A DNA stretch of 64,000 nt from Terribacillus halophilus (GTDB lineage: Bacteria; Bacillota; Bacilli; Bacillales; Amphibacillaceae). The stretch's first letter is position 1. Each line of letters opens with the position of its first letter. Positions 1 through 8,204 of this stretch are shown piece after piece. Location: the NCBI RefSeq assembly GCF_900101385.1, contig NZ_FMZB01000002.1:62001-126000 (forward strand), read 5' to 3'. The notes beneath the pieces were generated by a model that did not search any database, had not been told where the DNA came from, and was given only the letters and a program-made list of their open reading frames with translations. A program made the position numbers and the translations under genes.

Positions 1-1
1 G

Positions 2-289
2 ACACTCGAGCAGCATGCCCTGCTTGCACTTACAGATAGCGGAACTGTCCAAGAAGAATGCTGTCTGTTCCATGTTCCGACAGTGACTGTACGCCGGACG
101 ACAGAACGGCCCGAAACGGTTGTATGCGGCAGCAATATCATATCGGGGATCGATGCAAAAGCAATCGAACGTTCTGCTGTCATCATGGCATCTACTTCAA
201 AAGATTGGGAGTTTCCTGAAGGATATGCAGACCTATATGTTTCGGACAAAGTGATTAAAATTATTTTAGGAGGTTTGGAGATTGTTTAA
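2..289 (+). CDS. wecB: UDP-N-acetylglucosamine 2-epimerase, C-terminal part (cut by window edge)
   Basis: Only the last 95 codons are in the window; the frame is open from base 2. The residues LTDSGTVQEECC followed about 13 residues later by RRTTERPE are the signature C-terminal region of non-hydrolysing UDP-GlcNAc 2-epimerases (WecB/MnaA/CapG family), which interconvert UDP-GlcNAc and UDP-ManNAc or the matching deoxy sugars. The stop overlaps the TTG start of the next gene by 8 bases, so the two are translationally coupled. With the following CapE-like dehydratase and RmlD-like reductase this resembles the three-enzyme UDP-N-acetyl-L-fucosamine type route (CapE, CapF, CapG) in a different order. 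A GTG at 83 is internal and is not the real start. Confidence 0.85.
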   Translation, partial: TLEQHALLALTDSGTVQEECCLFHVPTVTVRRTTERPETVVCGSNIISGIDAKAIERSAVIMASTSKDWEFPEGYADLYVSDKVIKIILGGLEIV

Positions 290-1268
290 GGATAAAACGA
301 TTTTCATTACTGGGGGCACAGGTTCATGGGGTTATGAACTTGTCAAACAACTCCTTCTGCATCGACCGAAGGAAATCCGCATCTTCTCCCGTAATGAATC
401 CCATCAATTTACCATGAAGCAGGAATTTGACAATAACCCAAAACTGCATTTCAAAATTGGGGATATACGTGATCGAGAGGCCTTGATTGAAGCAACAGAG
501 GGAGTGGATTATTTATTCCACCTTGCAGCACTTAAGCACGTGCCTGTTTGTGAAGACCAGCCATTGGAAGCTCTTAAAACGAATGTCATAGGAACCCAGC
601 ATGTCATTGACGCTGCTATTCATCATAATATCGATAAAGTCATCTATATTTCTACGGATAAAGCATCCGATCCCGCCAACTTCTATGGCCTGTCCAAAGC
701 GATGGGAGAACGGTTGATCACCCATGCCAATAAGCTCCATGCGAATACCACCTTCGTTTGCATCCGTGGCGGTAATGTTCTTGGAACAAATGGCAGTGTC
801 ATCCATGTCTTTAAGAAGGCTATCCGGCAAAAAAACAAAATCGGCATCACCGACCCCGAAATGACGCGTTTCTTCCTTACCGTAGAGGATGCCATCAAGC
901 TGGTATTTAAAGCGACATTCGAAGCTGTTGGCGGGGAAATATTCATCATGAAAATGCCGGCAATCAAAATTACCGATCTCGCGAAAGTCCTGACGGAGGC
1001 ATCGGGGGATTCTGATATAGAATTCGAAACATTGGGTATTCGTCCCGGAGAAAAGATTCACGAGCTGCTCTTGACCATCAACGAGAGCCATTCAGCAATT
1101 GTTTATGACGATCGCTACTTTGTCATCCTGCCAGATTTCAAAACAAAAGAAATAACAGAATACTACAAGGACTATAAGAAGGTCGAAATCACTGATTATA
1201 ATTCCAGCCAGAACCTTCTGTCACTCGAGGAAATCAAAAACATGCTGGCAAAAGGTGGTTTTATTTAA
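282..1268 (+). CDS. UDP-sugar 4,6-dehydratase/epimerase, CapE/Polysacc_synt_2 SDR family
   Basis: A 328-residue extended SDR. The nucleotide-binding glycine motif GGTGSWG is at residues 11-17, STDKA is at 124-128 and the YxxxK pair is Y135/K139. The TDK arrangement is typical of sugar-nucleotide 4,6-dehydratases such as CapE, FlaA1 and PseB. The expected substrate is UDP-GlcNAc, made into a 4-keto-6-deoxy sugar for surface glycan. Start is TTG at 282 with AGGAGG at 268-273 and an 8-base gap; no ATG fits the family N-terminus. The last base of the stop is the first base of the next ATG (TAATG), so it is co-translated with the reductase. Whether the product also undergoes C5 epimerisation cannot be read from sequence. 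Confidence 0.85.
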   Translation: MFKDKTIFITGGTGSWGYELVKQLLLHRPKEIRIFSRNESHQFTMKQEFDNNPKLHFKIGDIRDREALIEATEGVDYLFHLAALKHVPVCEDQPLEALKTNVIGTQHVIDAAIHHNIDKVIYISTDKASDPANFYGLSKAMGERLITHANKLHANTTFVCIRGGNVLGTNGSVIHVFKKAIRQKNKIGITDPEMTRFFLTVEDAIKLVFKATFEAVGGEIFIMKMPAIKITDLAKVLTEASGDSDIEFETLGIRPGEKIHELLLTINESHSAIVYDDRYFVILPDFKTKEITEYYKDYKKVEITDYNSSQNLLSLEEIKNMLAKGGFI

Positions 1269-2098
1269 TGAAGATACTCATCCTCGGCGGAAAGGGAATG
1301 GCAGGGCATGTCATGTACAGGTACCTGCGCAAACAGCCTGATTACGATGTTTATTACACTTCACGAGACCGCAAGGATAAGAGCAGTATCTATCTTGATG
1401 CAGTAGATACCTTAGCATTGGAGAAATTGATAAACTCGCTTGAACCAGATATTGTCATAAATTGCATTGGAATCCTTAATGATGCTGCAGAACAGAACCC
1501 GCTTCTAGCTTTTCGCGTCAACAGTCTGCTTCCTCACCAGCTGGCGGGATTTATGGAAAGAAAAAATGGACGCTTGATTCAACTCAGTACCGATTGTGTT
1601 TTTTCTGGTAAAGACGGTCAATATAAAGAGACTGACTTTCGGGATGGGACTTCTGTATATTCACAATCCAAGCAACTTGGAGAAATAACGATAGAACCAC
1701 ACCTAACCATTCGCACTTCCATCATTGGACCTGAGCTCAAGAATGGTATTGGCCTTTTCCACTGGTTTATGAGTCAAAGCGGTAAAATCAAAGGATTTGA
1801 AAAGGTCTATTGGAATGGTGTAACAACACTCGAATTGGCAAAAGCCGCTGATTTCTTCATTCAAAAACAGACTAGCGGCCTCTATCATCTATGCCAAGAG
1901 GAAAAAATCAGTAAACACGACCTATTGCAGTTAATCAAGGAGATTTATCAAAAAGACGACATCCAGATTAATCCAGATGCCGCGCTGGTGCTGGACCGGT
2001 CGATTGTGAACACAAGACAGTCACCCGCTTATACTGTGCCAAACTTTCGTGACATGCTGGAGGAACAGAAACAAATTTACCCTTTACTACTATCCTGA
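1268..2098 (+). CDS. RmlD-like sugar-nucleotide reductase (SDR family)
   Basis: A 276-residue SDR related to dTDP-4-dehydrorhamnose reductase. GGKGMAGH at residues 7-14 is the dinucleotide loop, STDCVFSG at 107-114 the central strand motif, and Y131/K135 the catalytic YxxxK pair. It would reduce the 4-keto sugar made by the upstream dehydratase to a finished UDP-deoxyamino sugar. Unlike staphylococcal CapF, there is no C-terminal cupin domain, so it is a single-domain reductase. It starts inside the stop of the upstream gene and ends 22 bases inside the 3' end of the convergent glycosyltransferase, so two converging coding sequences overlap at 2077-2098. Confidence 0.8.
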   Translation: MKILILGGKGMAGHVMYRYLRKQPDYDVYYTSRDRKDKSSIYLDAVDTLALEKLINSLEPDIVINCIGILNDAAEQNPLLAFRVNSLLPHQLAGFMERKNGRLIQLSTDCVFSGKDGQYKETDFRDGTSVYSQSKQLGEITIEPHLTIRTSIIGPELKNGIGLFHWFMSQSGKIKGFEKVYWNGVTTLELAKAADFFIQKQTSGLYHLCQEEKISKHDLLQLIKEIYQKDDIQINPDAALVLDRSIVNTRQSPAYTVPNFRDMLEEQKQIYPLLLS

Positions 2099-3165
2099 AC
2101 ACCTAATTTTAACAGCATTTGTTTAAAAGAAGCTGCATATCTTTCATAACTGAATCTTTCCTTTACATGCCGGAGTGCATTCTCGCGGATATAGGTTCGC
2201 TGATCCGTATTTGCCATGAACTCCTTCGCCTCTACAAGAGCCGAATCCGGATTGCCTAACTCATAATATTTACCGGTCTGATTATGAATGACAGCCCGAC
2301 GCACACCATCTGAGTCTGTCGTCAGTACAGGGCAGCCGCAGCTTATAGCTTCAATCACTGCATACCCTGCACTTTCGACTTTGGATGTTGCCAATAAAAA
2401 TCCTCCAGAATCACCGATCATGGAGAAGTAATAGGGCATATCCGTGTGGGGAACATCGGGGAATATGGACACATGTTCTCTCAGTTGCAGGCTGTCCAAC
2501 ATCTGTTCAAAGGCGATAAGTTCACTAGGTGCAGCCAGAGATGGGTCATGGAACATATAAAATTGTAAATCCGTCCGATATTCTGAAATGAGTTTGTGAG
2601 CTATCTGAAGGAATTCACGCCAGTTTTTATTGTCCTCCAATCTGCCCACCCAAGCAATGATTGGTTTTTCCGAGGAGATACCAGGCATATACGCAAATGT
2701 ATCAGGGTCAAAGCAAATATCAAAACCAAAGGTCGGAGTTGTCGGATAGAAATGCTCATAAATTTCGGCAATATGCTCTGTCATCGGATGCAGCAATGCA
2801 TTGGCATAATTATTCACAATCGGAGTTGCCATCTGTAATTGTAAATAGGCATTTTCCTTAGGACCGAATCCTTGTGCTTCCAAGATCAGCTTTCCCTTGA
2901 AACCTAGTCGCCGAAAACGTGGAAAGCTTAAAAAATCGGAAGTTATGATAGCCGCATCAAAATCGTTATTATCGAATATTTGCTTTATATACGCGTCTTC
3001 GTTAGTTATATATAACGGTGCACCGTGATCATTCACTAATTCGCGACGTTTTTCATAATACAAATAATGTGAAGAGATGCCCTCCAATTCCAAGGCAGCT
3101 CTTCTCTGCCGATTGAGTGTCTCCACTCCGCCGCTTGGCACATAAAATACAAATAATACTTTCAT
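2077..3165 (-). CDS. glycosyltransferase family 4 (GT-B)
   Basis: A 362-residue retaining-type GT4 enzyme. The N-terminal acceptor domain begins MKVLFVFYVPSGGVET with the glycine loop. The donor domain holds WVGRLEDNKN near 172 and the E-x7-E motif E264/E272 followed by a CGCPVLTTD stretch. It is transcribed towards the reductase and away from the GT2 gene, with 86 bases between the divergent starts. RBS is AAAGGAGG upstream of the ATG at 3165. The sugar transferred is unknown. It is part of the same surface-glycan locus because flanking genes make an activated sugar and two more transferases. Confidence 0.85.
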   Translation of the reverse strand: MKVLFVFYVPSGGVETLNRQRRAALELEGISSHYLYYEKRRELVNDHGAPLYITNEDAYIKQIFDNNDFDAAIITSDFLSFPRFRRLGFKGKLILEAQGFGPKENAYLQLQMATPIVNNYANALLHPMTEHIAEIYEHFYPTTPTFGFDICFDPDTFAYMPGISSEKPIIAWVGRLEDNKNWREFLQIAHKLISEYRTDLQFYMFHDPSLAAPSELIAFEQMLDSLQLREHVSIFPDVPHTDMPYYFSMIGDSGGFLLATSKVESAGYAVIEAISCGCPVLTTDSDGVRRAVIHNQTGKYYELGNPDSALVEAKEFMANTDQRTYIRENALRHVKERFSYERYAASFKQMLLKLGVQDSSKG

Positions 3166-3251
3166 GTCCTGCCTCCTTTACTAGGCGTGCAATATCCATT
3201 TCAAGTATATGCACGCAGGCAGAAAAAATATGTTAATTAGGAGGAGCAGCA

Positions 3252-3980
3252 ATGCTGCCGAAAGTGACGATCATTATTCCTTTTTTCAATGATAAATATG
3301 TCCCTATCGCCATACAGAGCGCCTTGGATCAGACTTATCCGAATATAGAAGTAATCGTAGTCGATGATGGTTCCACACAAGAAGTCGATAAAATACAACC
3401 CTATCTGGATCATATAACTTATCTGCGGAAAGAAAATGGGGGAACAGCCACTGCGCTTAATCATGGGATAGAACATGCGACCGGGGAATATGTGGCATGG
3501 CTGAGCTCTGATGATATGTTCCTTCCGCATAAGATTCAGGCACAAATGGATTATATGATTGCCAGCAATTCGTCAGTCAGTTTTTCCAACTACCATCTGA
3601 TGGATAAAGATAATCAGGTATTCATTCCTTGGTGCGGCAAACGCTTTAATCCTTATAACAATGCAAAGGAAGTTTATGAATCTTTTCGTGTGGAAAATCC
3701 AGTCAATGGCTGCACCACCTTGATCCGAAAAGATATATTCGATAAAGTAGGGGTTTTCAATCCGGGATTTTTGTATACACATGATTACGATATGTGGTTC
3801 AGGATACTTCTCAATGGCTTTCATATGCATTATATCGATCAGGCACTGATTCAGTTCCGTTCACACGAGGAATCTGGAACATCAAGATTCCAACCGCAGA
3901 TACTGCATGAAATGAAAACGATCGAAGAACATTACCGTCCAATTCTACATGATTACTTGGAAAAATATGCTGTATTTTAA
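3252..3980 (+). CDS. glycosyltransferase family 2 (GT-A)
   Basis: A 242-residue family 2 transferase, a short GT-A fold without membrane segments. The N-terminus carries VTIIIPFFND, then VVDDGS at residues 37-41 and the metal/donor motif WLSSDDM near 83-89. The C-terminal half has THDYDMWFRIL, common in this family. An AGGAGG sits just upstream of the ATG at 3252. It begins a short plus-strand run with the 35-residue ORF and the next GT4. Acceptor and donor are unknown; a protein- or lipid-linked glycan of the cell or spore surface is likely. Confidence 0.88.
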   Translation: MLPKVTIIIPFFNDKYVPIAIQSALDQTYPNIEVIVVDDGSTQEVDKIQPYLDHITYLRKENGGTATALNHGIEHATGEYVAWLSSDDMFLPHKIQAQMDYMIASNSSVSFSNYHLMDKDNQVFIPWCGKRFNPYNNAKEVYESFRVENPVNGCTTLIRKDIFDKVGVFNPGFLYTHDYDMWFRILLNGFHMHYIDQALIQFRSHEESGTSRFQPQILHEMKTIEEHYRPILHDYLEKYAVF

Positions 3981-3998
3981 TAAAAAGGAGCAATTGTC

Positions 3999-4106
3999 AT
4001 GAAAGAAAAACAACTTGCTAAATTAATCAAACTTGCCCCGCCTGGTTATCGCATACCAGATGACCGGCTTCTCCCATTAATGGTACGGTACGGCAAAACA
4101 AAATAG
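3999..4106 (+). CDS. small basic ORF, 35 residues, in glycosyltransferase operon
   Basis: ATG at 3999 has AAAAGGAG ending at 3990, an ideal 8-base gap. The 35-codon frame ends with TAG at 4104-4106, and that stop lies inside the AGGAGG of the next gene (4105-4110). The product starts MKEKQLAKLIKLAPPGYRI, is basic and has no membrane segment or Cys. I do not recognise it. The ribosome site and the tight fit between two transferase genes argue that it is translated. It may be a small partner of the transferases or serve mainly to couple translation to the downstream gene. Confidence 0.55.
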   Translation: MKEKQLAKLIKLAPPGYRIPDDRLLPLMVRYGKTK

Positions 4107-4119
4107 GAGGCTGATGAAT

Positions 4120-5340
4120 ATGAAAGTCCTGCTCGTTTCTTATTATCCGCTTCCGTATGTTGGAGGATTGTGGACAGTTGTTCGTAATCTCCGAAATGAA
4201 TTGATGAGATTGGGGCATGAAGTCGATATATTAGCCCAGGATGAAACGCTATCTGAATACCGTATCATTGGACAGAATACCCCATTTAAGATGGCCGATG
4301 TCCAGCCTCTCATCGAAAATAAATTGGAAACAGCCTATCCGAAGCTGGAATCATATACCTCGGTTTACCTGACGGAAGTCTTGAGGTATTGTTTGGAGCT
4401 AACAGCTCTGACGCTCGATCTTTCCAAATACGATATCATCCATGCACAAGACGTCATTGCTGCCTCGGCAATGGATCGTGTGAAGCCTGCCCATATTCCG
4501 GTAGTCACAAGTATCCATGGCTATCTGTCGAAGGAGATTTCCTTATCCATCCAAGGGCGTCATCCGAATATATCACCTGAGGAACTTTATGAGAGTTTCG
4601 AATATCAGTACAATGTTCATTTGGAACATATCGGATGCCACGTAAGTGAGCTCATCCACATACCTGCAGCCATAACGAAAATAAACCTCGTGCAGCAGCA
4701 TAATATTCCAGACGCACGATTTGTACAGTTTCCATACGGCATAGATATAGACGCTTTTCATAAAAGTCCGAAAAAGCTCGACAATGTCCCTAGCAAAACA
4801 AAGCCGATCATCTTATTTGCTGGGAGACTCGTGCAATTAAAAGGCGTGCACATATTAATAGAAGCCTTAAAACAGCTTAAAGCTTCTACCTTGGACTGGG
4901 AATGTTGGATACTCGGCAAAGGGGATGCTGCAAAACAACTCAAGAATCAAATAAAGGAAGCAGACCTCTCATCCGAGATAAAGCTGCTGGGATCTGTACC
5001 TAATGTAAAAGATTTTCTTGCGTCATCAGATATCTTTGTACTGCCAAGTTTGCAGGATACACAGCCATATTCTGTCATAGAAGCCCAACTATGCGGCGTG
5101 CCAGTAGTCGTCAGCGATGCCGGCGGATTACCTGAAATGGTGCAGGAAGGATTAACAGGTCTGCTCTCCGAGGCAGGCAATCCAACCAGTCTGGCACAAC
5201 AGCTTTTCCGTTTGCTCCAAGACACTGCGCTCCGTCAGCAGCTGGGCAGCCAAGCTAAGCTCTGGGCAGAACAGCAATGGTCGCTTTCCAATATGGGTAT
5301 CAATACCATCGAGTTATATAAAAAGGCACTGGTACGATAG
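4120..5340 (+). CDS. glycosyltransferase family 4 (GT-B)
   Basis: A 406-residue GT4 protein. The N-terminus MKVLLVSYYPLPYVGG carries the acceptor-side glycine loop, the middle has FAGRLVQLKGVHILIEA, and the C-terminal donor domain has PYSVIEAQLCGVPVVVSD with the E-x7-E type motif, then GLPEMV. An in-frame ATG at 4114 lies only 3 bases after AGGAGG (4105-4110), whereas ATG 4120 is 9 bases away, so 4120 is chosen. It is the third transferase of the locus and the last gene before the two candidate spore-surface proteins. Substrates cannot be assigned. Confidence 0.87.
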   Translation: MKVLLVSYYPLPYVGGLWTVVRNLRNELMRLGHEVDILAQDETLSEYRIIGQNTPFKMADVQPLIENKLETAYPKLESYTSVYLTEVLRYCLELTALTLDLSKYDIIHAQDVIAASAMDRVKPAHIPVVTSIHGYLSKEISLSIQGRHPNISPEELYESFEYQYNVHLEHIGCHVSELIHIPAAITKINLVQQHNIPDARFVQFPYGIDIDAFHKSPKKLDNVPSKTKPIILFAGRLVQLKGVHILIEALKQLKASTLDWECWILGKGDAAKQLKNQIKEADLSSEIKLLGSVPNVKDFLASSDIFVLPSLQDTQPYSVIEAQLCGVPVVVSDAGGLPEMVQEGLTGLLSEAGNPTSLAQQLFRLLQDTALRQQLGSQAKLWAEQQWSLSNMGINTIELYKKALVR

Positions 5341-5386
5341 TAAATCCCTTTCAAGATGGCCGTCCCTTTCATAGCGATGAAGGATT

Positions 5387-5395
5387 CATATAATA
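5387..5395 (+). promoter_or_regulatory. possible sigma-K/sigma-E type -10 element
   Basis: CATATAATA fits the mother-cell sigma-K -10 pattern CATAnnnTA exactly and lies 31 bases upstream of the ATG at 5427. The -35 side is not convincing. If real, it would place the next gene in late sporulation. Confidence 0.35.
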
Positions 5396-5426
5396 CAGTA
5401 TCTTCATTCAGAAAGGAGGACATCTC

Positions 5427-5858
5427 ATGACTATACTACTTGATGCAAGGACATCCCAGAATGCCAGTCTTTCCAACTCCATTTCCGCACCAATATTGGT
5501 TGGGACACCGCAATTGTTCGGCCAGATCGGTCTCATAACAACCGAAGCAACCAGCCCGATCAGGGTGCAGCTAAGCGGCATCATCACGGTCCAGCTTCCT
5601 TTGCTGCCTTTACTGACTAGCATCACTGTTACGATCGTGCGAGGTACACAACCTACAGACCCAGTCGTTTTCTCATCTACTTCCAACTTGGACTTGGAGA
5701 TTCTCGGGCCTCAGGCGTTTACCTTTGTCGGTTCGGAAATCAACGTCCCTCCACCAGCCAGCGGACAGCTGACATATACAGCGTTTATATCGGCAAGTCT
5801 AATCGGGACAGTCCGAGTCGGACCGGAAAGCTTCAATGGCATCGCCTTTGCAGATTAA
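5427..5858 (+). CDS. beta-rich 143-residue protein, candidate spore/exosporium surface protein
   Basis: No clear family recognised. The protein is 143 residues, almost free of Cys and Lys, rich in Ser, Thr, Ile, Val and Leu, and built of alternating beta-like stretches (residues 20-60, 75-95, 115-140), with a repeated use of GP and PPPASGQ turns. It lacks a signal peptide. This composition is like the jelly-roll C-terminal domains of exosporium proteins (BclA/ExsF type), which assemble in the mother cell without export. RBS AAAGGAGG at 5412-5419 is perfect. Its position after three glycosyltransferases suggests it could be glycosylated or share a spore coat role; this is inference. Confidence 0.6.
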   Translation: MTILLDARTSQNASLSNSISAPILVGTPQLFGQIGLITTEATSPIRVQLSGIITVQLPLLPLLTSITVTIVRGTQPTDPVVFSSTSNLDLEILGPQAFTFVGSEINVPPPASGQLTYTAFISASLIGTVRVGPESFNGIAFAD

Positions 5859-5863
5859 ACTCA

Positions 5864-5896
5864 GAGGATAAAGCGATTTTCGCTTGTCCTCTCTTT
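5864..5896 (+). terminator. Rho-independent terminator after the 143-residue protein
   Basis: Imperfect stem GAGGATAAAGCGA / TCGCTTGTCCTC with a TTT loop, followed by TCTTTAT. Confidence 0.6.
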
Positions 5897-5959
5897 ATAT
5901 CCGCCGTGCCTGTTCCACAGTTTTCTTCATAAGTTGTGGTAGGAAAGGTGGTGAGCATA

Positions 5960-6139
5960 ATGGGTTATTACGAACCTGATTGCCAAAAGAAAACAAAGCG
6001 TACGTATAAATGCAAAGAACACGATCCGTGCAAAGAAGAAGAGAAACATGAGAAATGCGAGTGCGAAGATCCGTGCAAAGGCGGAACGCGCTGGGGAGCT
6101 TCCTTCTTGACACCTCCATCCCCTCCATTTCCTTATTAG
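5960..6139 (+). CDS. small Cys-rich charged protein, candidate spore coat protein
   Basis: A 59-residue protein, MGYYEPDCQKKTKRTYKCKE onwards, with six Cys in DPC/CEC settings inside a Lys/Glu-rich core and a hydrophobic Pro-rich tail ending SPPFPY. ATG 5960 is preceded by AGGAAAGGTGG with proper spacing; an upstream in-frame GTG at 5936 has no such site. Composition resembles small, crosslinked spore coat or inner spore proteins, but no family is recognised. It is flanked by two good terminators, so it is a single-gene unit. Confidence 0.6.
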   Translation: MGYYEPDCQKKTKRTYKCKEHDPCKEEEKHEKCECEDPCKGGTRWGASFLTPPSPPFPY

Positions 6140-6146
6140 TCCAGAC

Positions 6147-6178
6147 AAAAAGCGACATGCTACAATGTCGCTTTTTCT
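6147..6178 (+). terminator. Rho-independent terminator
   Basis: Stem AAAAAGCGACAT / ATGTCGCTTTTT with a six-base loop and T-run; perfect 12-bp stem, also usable on the minus strand. Confidence 0.85.
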
Positions 6179-6262
6179 TATGAAACAATTCACTGTGTTG
6201 TTGTAATGTTATAGCTATAATTCATCAGGGTAAAGATTCCACATAAGGAGGAGATTCCAATC

Positions 6263-6589
6263 ATGAACACAGATTACGAAAAATGTATCCAAGCTTGCCT
6301 GGAATGTATGGAAGCTTGTAATACATGCTATGATGCCTGCCTGTTGGAAGAGGACGTGAAGATGATGGCGGATTGTATCCGAATGGATCGTGAATGTGCG
6401 GATATGTGTGCATGTGCAATCCAGTCGATGCAGCGGATGAGTCCGTTTGCTGAGCAGGTATGCACGTTATGCGCAGTGATTTGCCAAGCTTGCGGAGAAA
6501 TCTGCAGACAGCATGAAACGAAGCATTGTCAAGAATGTGCAGATGCTTGCTTTGCCTGTGCCGACGTTTGTCGCTCCATGGCCGCATAA
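6263..6589 (+). CDS. four-helix-bundle copper-binding protein (DUF326/Csp-like)
   Basis: A 108-residue cytosolic protein with 20 Cys spaced as CxxC and CxxxC along predicted helices (C8, C12, C16, C20, C23, C27 and on to the C-terminus). This is the pattern of the DUF326 / Csp3 copper storage proteins, like B. subtilis YhjQ, which hold many Cu(I) ions inside a four-helix bundle. No signal peptide, so it is the cytosolic type. RBS AAGGAGGAG at 6246-6254. It forms its own unit with a terminator directly after. A copper-responsive operator was not identified upstream. Confidence 0.85.
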   Translation: MNTDYEKCIQACLECMEACNTCYDACLLEEDVKMMADCIRMDRECADMCACAIQSMQRMSPFAEQVCTLCAVICQACGEICRQHETKHCQECADACFACADVCRSMAA

Positions 6590-6590
6590 C

Positions 6591-6622
6591 AAAAGACTGC
6601 CTTTATGAGTGGCAGTCTTTTT
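6591..6622 (+). terminator. Rho-independent terminator of the copper-binding protein gene
   Basis: Stem AAAAGACTGCC / GGCAGTCTTTTT, nine-base loop, T-run. Also lies just downstream of the convergent gene at 6641. Confidence 0.85.
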
Positions 6623-6640
6623 GCTTAGGGTATGCTACTA

Positions 6641-6940
6641 TTATCGGCGTTGCAGCCGTCTGGAGAAATACTCTAACAATAAAACAATCGCGGCAGCTGC
6701 ATGCAGCATCCAGCCGACAAAAGGTATCCATCCAAGACAAGACGCTATAATCCCGACGATGCTGCCGGCAAGCGGTCCCTGAACCTGCACAGCAAGCATA
6801 AGGGTAATGATGTGCAAAACTAGCATGATGACCAGAGGCATCCAACCATTCGATAAAATGATGATGGCGCCAAGTACAGGAATAGCCAAGATGGCTTCCA
6901 GGACTCCTGTGATCAGTTTCATATTTCTTGTTGTGGACAT
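6641..6940 (-). CDS. small integral membrane protein, 99 residues
   Basis: Starts MSTTRNMKLITGVLEA at 6940 with GAAAGGG upstream; an in-frame ATG at 6991 would add a basic stretch without RBS support. About three to four hydrophobic segments (residues 8-28, 30-50, 54-75, 75-92) and a basic tail RRLQRR. No family or function recognised. It converges on the copper-protein gene and is divergent from potA. Confidence 0.6.
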   Translation of the reverse strand: MSTTRNMKLITGVLEAILAIPVLGAIIILSNGWMPLVIMLVLHIITLMLAVQVQGPLAGSIVGIIASCLGWIPFVGWMLHAAAAIVLLLEYFSRRLQRR

Positions 6941-7023
6941 GGTGCATTCGCCCTTTCTATACGTACTCGATTTCCTACATATACGTATCATACTGTAAAA
7001 TGTTCCATATGAAAAAAGTTCTA

Positions 7024-7051
7024 TTCAATATGCCTTTTAATGTCGTATAAT
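7024..7051 (+). promoter_or_regulatory. promoter of potABCD
   Basis: TTCAAT, 16 bases, TATAAT. Copies of ATGATACGT in opposite orientation lie at about 6980 and 7050, on either side of the promoter region, and could be a regulator site. Confidence 0.5.
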
Positions 7052-7106
7052 GATACGTCAAGATTTTTAGACTCAAAAATACGGAAAAGAAACAAGGGAG
7101 ATGACA

Positions 7107-8204
7107 ATGACAAAGAAACCGATCATTCAATTCCACAATGTAATGAAGCAGTACGATAAAGATACCACTGTTTTGGACAACGTCAGCTTCGAAATCGAGC
7201 GCGGCAAATTCTATACCCTTCTTGGACCTTCCGGGTGCGGAAAAACGACGATACTACGTCTGATCGCAGGGTTTACAGAACCGACTTCCGGCGAGATGCT
7301 ATTCGATGGGAAACCACTGAATAAAATTCCTGCCAATAAAAGATCTGTAAACACTGTATTCCAGGATTATGCCCTGTTCCCTCATCTGAATGTCTACGAA
7401 AACGTAGCCTTTGGTCTGCGCATCAAAAAGATGCCTCAGAAGCAGATCGACGAGAAAGTGACAGAGGCATTGCGTTTTGTCAACCTGGCAGGTTATGAGA
7501 AGCGGGAAATCAGCGAAATGTCCGGCGGGCAGCGTCAGCGTGTCGCCATTGCGCGTGCAGTCGTGAACGAACCGGAAGTGATTTTGCTGGATGAACCATT
7601 ATCCGCACTTGACCTGAAATTGCGTACAGAGATGCAGTACGAATTACGCGAGATGCAGCAGCGTCTCGGTATCACATTCATCTTCGTAACACATGACCAG
7701 GAAGAAGCGCTTGCTCTCTCGGATGAGATTTTCGTCCTGAACAGCGGAAAAATAGAACAAAGCGGTACACCAACTGACATATACGATGAGCCGATCAACC
7801 GTTTTGTGGCTGACTTTATCGGAGAATCCAACATTGTTGATGGCCGAATGATCCGGGATTATGAGGTGGAGTTCACCGGCAAACGTTTCGCCTGTGTAGA
7901 CCAAGGTCTGCAGCCGAATGAACCCGTTGAAATTGTCATTCGCCCCGAAGACTTGCATATAACAAGCGCAGAAGCAGGAAACCTGCGCGTCAGGGTGGAT
8001 TCCCAGCTATTCCGCGGGGTCCATTACGAAATCTCCAGCTACGATGAAGCTGGTAACGAATGGCTCGTTCATTCTACCAAGAAAGCAGTCGTCGGAGAGG
8101 AAATCGGTCTTGACTTCGAGCCGGAAGCCATTCACGTCATGCGTCTGAATGAGACGGAGGAAGAATTCGATAAACGACTAGAGGCATATGACGATGGAGA
8201 ATAA
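7107..8204 (+). CDS. potA: spermidine/putrescine ABC transporter ATP-binding protein PotA
   Basis: A 365-residue ABC ATPase. Walker [11 protein letters not shown]-loop FQDYALFPH, signature SGGQRQR, Walker [13 protein letters not shown] and the H-loop VTHDQEEA are all present. A C-terminal TOBE regulatory region follows from about residue 240 (IVIRPEDL). ATG 7101 directly abuts AAGGGAG, so ATG 7107, six bases away, is the likelier start. First gene of potABCD, an importer that drives polyamine uptake by ATP hydrolysis. potB starts inside its last codons. Confidence 0.95.
   Translation: MTKKPIIQFHNVMKQYDKDTTVLDNVSFEIERGKFYTLLGPSGCGKTTILRLIAGFTEPTSGEMLFDGKPLNKIPANKRSVNTVFQDYALFPHLNVYENVAFGLRIKKMPQKQIDEKVTEALRFVNLAGYEKREISEMSGGQRQRVAIARAVVNEPEVILLDEPLSALDLKLRTEMQYELREMQQRLGITFIFVTHDQEEALALSDEIFVLNSGKIEQSGTPTDIYDEPINRFVADFIGESNIVDGRMIRDYEVEFTGKRFACVDQGLQPNEPVEIVIRPEDLHITSAEAGNLRVRVDSQLFRGVHYEISSYDEAGNEWLVHSTKKAVVGEEIGLDFEPEAIHVMRLNETEEEFDKRLEAYDDGE

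Noticed and set aside
6526-6750. 74-codon plus-strand frame overlapping the end of the copper-protein gene
   Set aside because: It crosses a strong terminator and has no RBS.
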